Below, piece by piece: positions 1 to 11,000 of a stretch of DNA of 64,000 bases; position 1 is the first letter of the stretch, and every line of letters starts with the position of its first letter. This DNA is from Alentia gelatinosa (lineage: Eukaryota; Annelida; Polychaeta; Phyllodocida; Polynoidae), in assembly GCA_950022655.1 (NCBI GenBank), contig OX465583.1:15213298-15277297 (forward strand). Direction: 5' to 3'. Both the position numbers and the translations under genes were made by a program. The notes under the pieces are model-generated. The model ran no database searches. It saw nothing but the letters and a program-made list of their open reading frames with translations, and had not been told where the DNA came from.

Positions 1-1855
1 TGGAAACGAGGCTATACTGTCGGTGGCACCACTTGCAGACTTTTAGAGTACCTAAAAAAATCTCCTATGGAAACGAGGTTAGAAGTTTGGGAATGCTTAG
101 GCAAGATCAGTGAATGGAAACATGGACATCGATTATTTTAGCGAAATAATGTTAGTCCCTGCTGGCTTTGTTGTAAAAGGGATTAAATCGATGAGCAAAG
201 GGTCAAAACTCGGTGAGATCTAGCTTAATTAGTTTTGATTCTAGTTTGGACACGTTTGCAAGGTGAATGTGATTGTGGAATAATCTTGTTAGCGTTTTGG
301 TAATACCTTTGTCACGACACAAGTCCAATCTAAGTTAAGATATGATTCATTAAGTACAATAAAGTTCAGCTAAATTCTGAGGTGATTGGCTTACCGGAGG
401 TTATGGTGTGTTATTGGGCTCCGCAGTGTGACCCCCCGCCCTTCATACACTGTCCCACTCTGTATTACACACCACGCTACACAATACACTCACTGCACCT
501 TCACTGCTCCCTCAGCATACACCACTAAAGTATTGTTAAACATATCAACAATATTCAAATACTAATGTAATAAGTCAAAAGAAATCTGGAATATTGCAAA
601 GACTTGGCTATCCAAATTGTAGGTATCGAATTAGACGAGAAACGAAGCCTTCTTGGTAATACATCTGGAGATCAAAATAAACTAGAAATGTACGACTGGA
701 GCATCACTCTTTGATACCAACTGACGACAAAATAACACATGAGCTAGGCAGAACTTAAACCACACGATTTTAAAAGATAGGTAACCTTCTTTCTATCTTT
801 TAAAGGCATATCCTGCAATATACAGTGGCGCCACCTGGTAATTTTGAGATATTGCAAATTATCAATCAAAACTGGTTCCTTGTGATTCATTTTAATTTTA
901 GAAGAATAAATTTAGTTTGTAGGAAATAATAAGATAAAACGTGGCATAAAAGTACATCCGTCACATACCACCTTCACGACCACATAGAGAGGATCGGAGT
1001 GGGGGTGCCTGTGTGGCTCCTCCCTTCAAGTCCTGTGAGATCGTTTCTGATTGGTGGACCGCCAGTGTGGTTTTCTAGTCGGTCAGTGATTGGTCCGATT
1101 TTTCCCGCGTTTGTGGGTTATGACCCGAATGCGTTTGATTGACAGTGTGGGCTCCCTACAGTCTTGTGCAGGTTGGGGTGTTGATGGTGGAATCCGAATC
1201 CGGTGTTTTTCGATTTTCCTGAGGATTTGGCTGTCAAACCTTCACACGTGCTTTGTTGCGTAGTTTATAGGAAAGTTCTACATAAAATCAGACAGGCTGA
1301 TTAAGGTAAAAATGATTTATTTGCGATAAAGATACATCGAGATAGGGGGCAGTTGGGTTGGATGTTTGCTACGTTTTGTCTTATTTGATAAGACTTCATC
1401 AGGCAAGAATAAATGTAACTTTTCGTACAGTTCATCCAATTTTAATAGGTAAAATAGGCCAATTTACATTTACTTGATGTACATAATAAAAGTACTGAAA
1501 AATATGTTTTTCTTCAATTCTTTCAAAAACAAGGATGACAGGTCTATAATCTTTTTAAAACCTAAATAGGTACTACTATATATATACTATATTCTGTGAA
1601 AGTCTGAGGAAAATGACATGGCTTTTACTATGTAAAAAACAACTGTTTAGAATCTCTATATATATTCTAATATAAAATGATCATGATATTTATCTATAAA
1701 TCAAAATCTAGCACAGTGACCCCCGAGTTTTAATTCAGATATATGCTCTACAATACTTAGAGATCATCGTATTCAAATGACATGGGTCTTAATATTCACG
1801 CCAAATTGTCCGATATGCCTTTAAGGAGTTTTTAGGTGTTGACGTACATTTCTAG
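1..1855. other. Intron or upstream sequence of the DEG/ENaC gene, no exon seen
   Basis: I see no coding exon here. The following exon at 1856 begins in the middle of a codon, so at least one earlier exon must lie upstream, probably before the window. Around 1040-1150 the sequence becomes GC-richer and has two inverted CCAAT boxes (ATTGGT at 1050-1055 and 1089-1094), which could belong to a promoter or a buried LTR. The rest is AT-rich with no recognised repeat structure. Confidence 0.5.
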
Positions 1856-2019
1856 GACTGAGCGTGGAGATTTACATCCAGCAGGAGGATTACGTTAAGG
1901 AGCTGACGGAGATGGCCGGCATCAAGGTGGTCATCCACAACCAGGGCGTGCACGCCTTCCCTGCAGACAGAGGCATCTACATGGCGCCTACCACCTACAA
2001 CTCACTCACCCTCCAGAAG
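1856..2019 (+). CDS. DEG/ENaC exon: extracellular GIKVVIHNQ region
   Basis: The acceptor is tttctag before 1856 and the donor is AAG|gtatgc after 2019. The exon starts with two bases completing a codon (giving L after a probable G) and ends in phase 0. It encodes EIYIQQEDYVKELTEMAG, then a block running from GIKVVIHNQ to FPADRGIYMAPTTYNSLTL. The IQQEDY and GIKVVIHNQ blocks followed by a Gly-rich turn are typical of the extracellular domain of this family. A reading frame stays open past the donor for 12 codons, but that part lies in the intron. Confidence 0.88.
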
Positions 2020-5000
2020 GTATGCTCAACACAATTTTCCACGATTCGACACTGATCTGGGACCTGTTTCAGTAGTTTTGTGACATGCCAGTCTGTGACA
2101 CCATACGGACAGATCACAAGATTGCAATCAATGACACACGTAGTTTTACTCACTTCTCGTAGGAATTAAGCAATGACACTTTAACATAAGTAGGAGACAC
2201 ATATAATCTATAATCGTACCAAATATGAAGAAGATTGACCACTCCGATTTTCTGATATTTGCTAGTCTTTTCCCGCTGTTGCTTGCACTGTTGGTGCCGC
2301 TGTTGATGTCTGTCTAGGCCTAATGTCACGAGACTACTGAAACAGGTCCCTGCAGTCGGCAACCACCGATCACATTTTTGGTAAACCAATGTCGGATCAA
2401 TGAATAGAAACAAAACAGCGGAGAAATGCTAACTAAATGATTTGACATAGGTTGTGCAATAAGGCAACCACTCTCTGATTTTCTCACAGACTGACCGAAT
2501 CTAAATGATTTGATTTCTTCAAATGGCTAATGGTCCATAATCGCAGTTCACTATCTAAACGTTCATGTATCAAAAGGTAAAAGTCAGCATGCATTTCCAA
2601 GGAGAAGGTTGACAGCCTGTCATGCTAAGTTAAATCAGAATTATATTTCCTTCCATCACGGTCTCTACCCGAGTAACTGTACCACACTCTACTGCCTTCT
2701 GTTTCAGACCAATATTTCCTCTCTGCCCGCCAGCTACCCGAGTAATTGTATCACTCTGTCCCGCCTTCTGTTCCAGAACAACATTTCGTCCCTGCCCTCT
2801 CCCTACCTGAACTAGGAGTAAATAGGATGTTCATCATAGATGAATGAGCATGCAATTTTAAATGAATAACAATTAAAAGGTTTGGGTTAGATTCAGTCTG
2901 TGGATAGTTTTCTGTAACCCACTTGCACCCAGTAAACTTGCCAATTCTGTAACTGCCTGAGTCTATCTATAGGATCCAAACATATCAAAAACCAGTGGGT
3001 CAATGAGGTATTTCGGTCTTGAGTGATTGGTCATCGTCAGCTGGGCACACCTGTAAGACCCTGAGACACTGGCTCCCTGCTCTGTTCTCAATATCACAGT
3101 GAGCAGCATGCAGATAGTAAAGGGGTAGTTTTCTGAAAGCACACTGAAAGTTCAATGTGACCACTCTAACCTCTAACATCCGGTCTACCTGCTCCTTACC
3201 CAAGTAACTATATTTCAGACCAGCATTTCCTGCCCGCCCGCTAAATACTCAAGTCACTCTATCACACAGTCCCTCTGTCTCTTTCCAGCCCACCCCATAC
3301 CCAAGTAACTGTATAACACAAACATCCCCCCCCCCCCCCCTGTCCACTCCAAACACAAGTAACTGTATCACATTAACCCACTGTCTGTTTCAGACATTTC
3401 GCACCTGACAGCTCTCAACCTGAGCAACTGGATCTCACTGCCCCACTCTCTGATTCAGACCAGCATTTCCTGCCTGCCCAACCACTACCTGACTAACTTT
3501 ATCACACTGTCCAGGGACCTGTTTCAGTAGTTTCGTGACATGTCTAGATTGCGTCTGTGACACCATACGGACAGATCACAGGATTGCAGTCGATGACACA
3601 CAAAGTTTCACTCACTTCTCGTAGGAATTAAGCAATGACACTTTGACATGAGTAGGGGATACATATAATCTATAATCGCTCCAAATATGAAGAAGATTGA
3701 CCACTTCGATATTCTGATATTTGCTAGTCTTTTTCCGCTGTTGCTTGCACTGTTGGTGCCGCTGTTGACGTCTGTCTAGACCTAATGTCACGAGACTACT
3801 GAAACAGGTCCCAGCTGTATGTGTCAGACAAACATTTCTGCCCTGCCTGCTCCTAACCCGAGTAACTGTACCCCATTGCCCCACTGTCTGTGTCAGACCA
3901 ACATTTCCATGCCTGCCTGCTCCTAACCCGAGTAAATGTAACTCATTGCCTCATTGTCTATTTCAGACCAACATTACCCGTCTGCCTACTCCTTACCCAA
4001 GTAACTGTATCACAGTGACGGATGCCAGCGAGGCCATCAAGGTTGATGCTTTTGTGGAAGTATTCGGTATGGACTACGATATATCGGTTTGTATTAACAT
4101 CCCTTGTGCTTGCCTTCATAGACCTCATACGTCTATATGTTTGTAAAAGTGTGGATATATTTCCCCTGTGATTGTTGCCGTAGCAATGACAATTTAAACT
4201 TCGATGTCGAGTGGCATAATTTGATAGCCTGCTGACAGTCATTCAGATATCATCTACATAGAAATGCCAATGCTCAATTGAGATATGATGATAATAGGAA
4301 CTTAAAAGGTTCAATCAGATATGACAATAACGGGGTCACTCTGTTGTGTAATAATCACAGGGACTACTTAGACTGGTTCCCTGCCAAAATGAATAAGGGG
4401 CAGGTAACGGGTTCCTACGTCCTTCACCTAGACTGTAGTATATCTCCGCCGAGCCCCCTAGTGGATACCCTGGGAACCAGCGTACCTGGTGGTCTGCCAA
4501 TGGAGGCGTTACCAATAATGCACCACGAAACTGGAACCCGTTACCTAGCCTGGCAGCCTGGCCTAGTTAGACTAAAGGCCAGGCAACGGGTTCCAGTTTC
4601 GTGGTGCATTATTGGTAACGCCTCCATTTTTCTGTTGCATTTTGGGATTGTGTCACCTTGGCTTGACTTGTCATCCCAAGGTTGTAGGACTTTGTGGGTT
4701 CGAGTCCCACCCCCAGCAGTGCTAGATTTACTGCTTTATCAAAGGCCATCATTCTCATGCCATGTTTTTTATCTTTTTTTTTTTATATAATAATTATTTT
4801 TCGACAATCTCTTTCACCATTCCAAGGTGATTTACAAAGGGATAGTCGCACGACTATAATACAAGGTTTAACAGAGTTCTTAATATAACCAAATCATGTA
4901 AAGTTTGTTACATATAGATTTTAAATGATAATGACATTCTTTTAAAGTACCATATGATAATATACATATTTCATCCAGTATTATTTGATGATGAACAAGC

Positions 5001-8000
5001 CTTTACATATATTTTTCCAGTTTTTTCCAAATTTCTTATCCTTTCTATTGGTCGCACGACCTCACATCAGTTTTTCTCCCTGACTACTCAATCTAACATA
5101 ATTTCAACAGAAAGGTGATTAGTTATGAATTATCAAATTTATCCAAACATTGTTGGTTTATTACCCGCCTAGACAACTTGTTCTTCTTATCATTATGCAC
5201 ACCTATACCTCCTATAACAAACAAAACAAACCTAGCGACAACGGGATGTACTACAGTCTAGTTGAAGGTCATAGGAACCCGTTACCTGTCCCTTACTTCA
5301 TTAGGGCAGGGAACCAGTCTACCCGTTACCTGGCCAGGCTGCCAGGCTAAGGGACCACTTTGATTCCATTTAATCACTGGGAATACTTTGTTTTCATCAG
5401 GGCTGCGTCAAGTCATGTTACCAGTCCTACGTCATTGCGGAGTGTGATTGTGGAGATCCAAAACTCCCAATCAACACCATCGCCACTCGAGTCCGAGCTA
5501 GCAACACCTCGGCCATCTACCCCACCTGCGCTACCCTTGAGTCGTGTACGTACTTTCAACAGTTATATTTCAGTGTCAAATAGACTACATACAGATGGGG
5601 AGGAGCTAGTTTGTTTTTTCCCTTCATGAAGCTTGTATTACAAATTGCATAATGGCGATATGCTGCAAATGCTGTGTTTGGAGCGTGCTTGCACGCGCTA
5701 TATGCGTTAAACCACTTTAACTTTGCTATTTGCATGCTATTCACTATGATATCGTGAAAGGACCAAATGTCCCAGGATCTTAGAGGCGTGCCCAACTTAA
5801 CATGACTAATTACTTGAGACCAAAATACCTACTTGTGCTTGATATGTTTGGATCCTAGACTTATGCAGTTGCAGAAAGGGCAATGAACTGGGTGCAAGTG
5901 GGTTACAGGAAATGATCCATAGATTGAATATATCCAAAACCTTTTAATTGTTTTTGTCCATAATTGCCCGCTCATTCACCAATGATGAGCATACCATTTG
6001 TTCCTAGTTTACTATAGAATTTAAGGGGAATATAATGTTTTAATAATATCTACAGTTATTTTATTTTCATATTACAGTTAAAACATACAGTCTATGCATA
6101 AGCTATCGAGGCGGTAAATAAATGTATTCTGTTATAGAGGGAACATGCTCAACAACTTTAAACCATGCATGTATATCATCATGAATATGACGACTGACGA
6201 CGAATGAAACTGTTAATTTAGGAGTCCATCAATCTCACGCATTACAACATCGAAACTTATTCGAGAAATATATTCTGTAGAAATTATTTATCATTTTTGA
6301 ACCCCATTATGTTTCTAGTTGATTTGAAATGGGCCATTGATACTAAATAAGAGATTACAACCCTTAATAATGGAGTAACTGGATAACTGAAAATAGTCAC
6401 TGAACTAATGATATTCTAAGTGGTCTAATGGAGATCTCCCCTTGAACCTCTCTATTGCATATTTTGTGTGAGATGTACTCCTACAGGAAATATATCTGTC
6501 CAATAGATGTTAGGCACAGACAATCGTGTCCAGACATTATGCTGTTGTGTTTGTCATGTTATTATGATTTTGCGGCAGTACAGCAATCGATGAAATTAAT
6601 ACTAAATAGGAGAATAGGGAATGTGCAGTGTACGAGGCAATTACCGCAACTATAAAACAAGTGACTGTCCTGGCACTCTGGGGTGGGTATATATCTGGAT
6701 TCATGAATTATTCAACTATTCTAGATTCTTTCACAGAACTAGACCTTCATTGGTTTAGTTGGTCAGCTGACCTGCTTCTAGCTTTTAATTGGCTGTAAAA
6801 ACAAGCAAAGAGCATCTCTAGGTATAGTGTATGGCATGGCACTGAGGCGCCACCCTCTACCGTTTTGGGAATTGAAGTCTCCACTGGTGGGAGAATTCTG
6901 AACTTATGTTTGGTGGTTATTCGCCTGCCATCTCGTGGATGTGTGGCGAACTAAGGCTCTGTTTATCGCTATCGGAGATAAAACATCGTTATTTTTTCTT
7001 CGTCTTGCTCAATAGTTTCGACCTTCTTGTCTCATCAGGCGAGTGTAGTTCCCCCAATTGGTCCTTCTTTATGTCATGGGAATTTATGTTTTCCCACAAT
7101 CCTGTTTCTTTCGATTTTTGTTTTTTAATATTTCCGAACCAAAGTGTGGCCGGTATTTGTAATAGTCACATTTCTAGTCGTTGTGTGAAGGGACATCATG
7201 ATACATGTTATTGTTTTGTTTTCTTATAGTCTTACTTGGTGTATTTCCTTTGGGGATGTGTATCTTATCTTTTTCTGACTAGCGGGAGAGTGGATAGAAA
7301 AGAAAATTGACGTAGCATTTAGGTGGGCCTTAACCGATATTTGCTACCCATGGTATTCATTCCTTTGGAAGCCTGTGTCTTCAGCTTGTGAATAAAATTA
7401 AAGTATATTCGATTTTATCTATGAGTATTCCTGCCCTTTTTTTTAGTCTGAATGTCTGTTTGTAAAGTCTAATACATAGATCTTCATATCCTCTACGCCC
7501 TGACGGCCCTTTTCATTGAAAGGTCCAGGTACGTCACTCATTTGAGATTTTTTCTTTATTGACATCATGTGTGTAAGAATATTACATCTGAACCTTAATA
7601 TCAGAGAACTTACCTTAGAGGATAATGAGACTTAACTCTTGTAGATGGTGTTGCCACTTCAAAAGTCTGAAGCAGTCTGTCTTCCACCTATGGAGAGCGC
7701 CTCACGCACGTGCGACGACTAGGGAGTCCCTGCGATGACGTCATCGCGCCCAAGGCTGAAACAGCCTCAGGGGGAATCCCCGGCACCCACACTAACGCCC
7801 AGTCGCCCCCTATCGCTCGTACAACACTCCTCCCCATTCTGTTTATAAAAGGTCAGGGTCCAGCCTTCAGGTCTTCGAGGCGCCGGGCTTGAAGCCCAGC
7901 TTGACGTCCTAACTTTGGAGCCCGGACATTAAGCCCAGGTATGACTAACACAACTACATGGTCTACGAGCCGGACATTGAGCCCAGCCTACCTACTACAG

Positions 8001-11000
8001 GGCCCGACTTGAGGGCCTAGTGCTGAGGGCTGAAGAACACCTCAGCATTCCTCGCAGCCAACCTGAGGACAGTGCTATCAGGCAAGTTCCTTACCTCCCC
8101 TATGTGCCAGGCTACCTCCAAGATGGATTCTGGACAGAGCTGGCGACAAAACAATCAAGGGAGGCAGGGGTGTAGACTGTCTGTTTCCAGAAGCAGCCTG
8201 TCCAAGCACAGATTCTGCATTACCAGCTCTGCATGGTGATTGGGGCACAACAGCAAAGTAGAGACACTGAAGGATAGCATGACATTATCCTTCACAGTTT
8301 GCACCGTGTGGGATTCTGTCAGGGGTTTCATGGTTCTTAGTCAGCCCTTCGTCATGGTGGGTTCTGGGGTATTTTTGAATACCAGGGGTGCTTTAGACAA
8401 AACATTGGGAGCTCGATTCCTATGCCCATTGAGTATTTATCCCATTGGAGATTATGTCACAAATGTTGGCTCATTAGTCAATGTGAAGGGTGAGATAAAT
8501 TCAGAAACCTATTCAAGTTTAGGTTCAGAGCTCGATCCCATCTCGTTTGAATCGCTATTCAATCCATGTGACTTCGCCTTGTGAATTACTACGCGATTCA
8601 AACTTGATGGGATACAAGCTCTGGCCCTAAACTTTCATAGGTTTCCTCTATATAGCCTAACCATCGACAGACTGAAAACTGCATGTAAGCAGGCATCCCA
8701 CGTAAGCGGACATTTTGGCCAAGAATGGAGGGTATCCACATACCCTGGGTGTAGTGCGATTCTTTTCATTTATTTACATTAAAATCACATCAGAATAGTA
8801 GTACACTAGTCCATGATATCTGAACAGAAGAATGTGTCTAGACACATGCGCATATTGAGTGGGCGATAATAACAGGATAAAAAACTAATGCAGCACAGGG
8901 GGCCTACTGTACCTAGATACACATAATTGGTTACACTTGATGTATCACTTTTGTCAACTACATAACCAAATTGATTGCATCCCTGACATAAGGAGCTTTA
9001 CTTTGATACCAAATATTCATACTTTCCATGATTTCTATCAAGGTTCAGTTTATTACAAAAAAATATCTTCCAAAAACGTTTTTGCTGACGCGCGTGGTGA
9101 TGAGAAACAAGTTTGTTTTATTTTGGAGTGGCCTTACCGCATTCATCCTGTTTTCATTAAGATCTTAAATATTAGATGACCAAGGAGCTACACGCTTTTC
9201 CGAAATAGGTATATGATACATAATGCCATGGATTTTTGGAAGGGCGGCGGTACACCATGAGGGGTTAACGCTATCGGTTGAGTACTACGAGGCTATCGTC
9301 TACAGAGCCGACCGTCTGAAAACCAATGCTTGTTGTATTTCTTACCCATGTTTATCACTTGTCCTTTTTATTCTTATAAATTCGATAGAGGTGATTTCTT
9401 TTTGTATATCCATCGGCCGAATTGACTGACAGGTCTGCCACTTTGTTTTGGTCGGTATTGAGTGAAGGGCGCCTCATAGGGTCTTTGCTCTCCATACATA
9501 ACCTCAGTGTTCATAATTTAAACAAAGCATCCGGGTATATATTAAACTATTGTATTTTCCGTAAACCATGGTTTTGGAAGCCGTAAACCATGGGTATTGT
9601 TTACGGCCACGGATAAATACTGTGTAGTGGTTTACTGTGGCCCCATATATGTGTACTCGTATACATTTTCAATGGGGAGTCTGTAACCCATAAGTAGGAA
9701 AATACGGGAATTGGACGCCTTGAGCCTTTTACCGTTTGAGCCTCCTGTCAGCGCGAAAACGTGGACGCCTTGAGCCTACCCCGTGGACGCCTTGAGCCTA
9801 CCTCATTTTAGTTCCGATTAGCGGGTTAGGGTAAGAAAAGGGTTGGGTAAGGTTTAGGGTTGAGTATATATGACTATAAACCAGTATAAGTACACTTTTC
9901 AAAGTTTTTTATATGTAGAAGCTCAAGGAAACCAAAATGGGGTAGGCTCAAGGCGTCCACAGGGTAGGCTCAAGGCGTCCACGGAAAGGCTCAAGGCGTC
10001 CAGGGCTCGAATCGTCCCGGGCTCAAGGCGTCCATGAACCGAAAATACCATCAATCAGCCAATTTTTTTTTTTAATCTTTTTTTTTTAAATTTCATAAAT
10101 AGACAGTACAATCACCCTGGTCGTGGGCGTTCTTCCTTGCATCGTCCTTAACAGAATAACAAGTTACAAGACGGCACAGGACATAATACAAAAACATAAC
10201 ATTAAACAAAGGACAACAAACAACACAGAATTTTTACCGGCGAGTCCAGTGAGGTCCCTATAACCTGGTCCAGCTCATCCACATCACCCTGTATTATCAA
10301 CACTTCGATATATATGTACGTGTTTGCGCACAGACCCGAGTCCCCTATCCAAAGTGAGATTGTTTATTATAATCTGTATAAACTTTGTATGTCGTTGGTA
10401 TTTTCAGTGGAATGTCAGCATAATATCTCCACTCTGTTTGCTGACAACAAACTCGACTGTTCTGAGTGTAGAACAGCGTGCTCGTGAGTGACACCTTTCC
10501 ATCGGCCATTTTCCATTGGTCGATTATTCGGCACCGATATGCAGTCAGCAACGATTTTGCTGATCAGTGAATGGAAACAAGAAATGCAGATAAACACTCA
10601 CCAATTAATTTAGTGTAAATAATGCAATCTGACCACCACCAGCTGATTCTAACACAGACCGACAGAATCAAAACGTTTTGATTTCGTGTGTAATCCTCAT
10701 TTTTCAGTGGAGAATGCTTATGGAGAATGACTTTAGAAGTTCGAAGTTTAGTGAGTTGCCCCAAAGATCTGTCAGTGGTAGCCAGAGTAAAAAATAAGCT
10801 GTGAGTGTGCAATGAATACCTTGTCTTCATATGTCACATGCCCAGTCGAAGTGTATTCCAAGGCTAAAACCTTGATATCCACTAGTGAAATCAAAGTGTT
10901 TTGATTCTGTCACTTGGTGGTGGCGTTATTGTGTACAATTTGAAAAAAAACCGTTAGTGAGCATTTCAAATGTTTGGTCGTTTCCATTCCTCGAACTTGT

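Larger units (their letters stand above)
4369..5321. mobile_element. Foldback element with 72-73 bp inverted ends
   Basis: The left end 4369-4440 (TAGACTGGTTCCCTGCC to AGACTGTAGTA) is matched in reverse by 5249-5321. Between them lie a nearly perfect hairpin (4499-4628), a tRNA-like box B (GGTTCGAGTCC near 4698) and a T-run starting near 4769. It is probably a foldback or MITE-type element that acquired other insertions. It lies wholly in the intron between exons 3967-4086 and 5401-5545. Confidence 0.65.

Noticed and set aside
2150..3884. Minus-strand frames with HQQCKQQREKTSKYQK (2150-2413 and 3612-3884)
   Set aside because: They are the same stretch of a non-coding MITE translated twice.
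4638..4725. tRNA gene suggested by GGTTCGAGTCCCACC
   Set aside because: A T-arm and box B are present but no matching acceptor stem or anticodon arm; treated as SINE-like.
5360..5629. ATG-initiated frame of 89 codons over the DEG/ENaC signature exon
   Set aside because: It is a different phase; the true frame (from 5401) gives the conserved cysteine signature.
9823..9865. Interstitial telomere repeat (GGGTTAGGG, GGTTTAGGG words)
   Set aside because: Only a few irregular words inside a foldback element; too short and degenerate.
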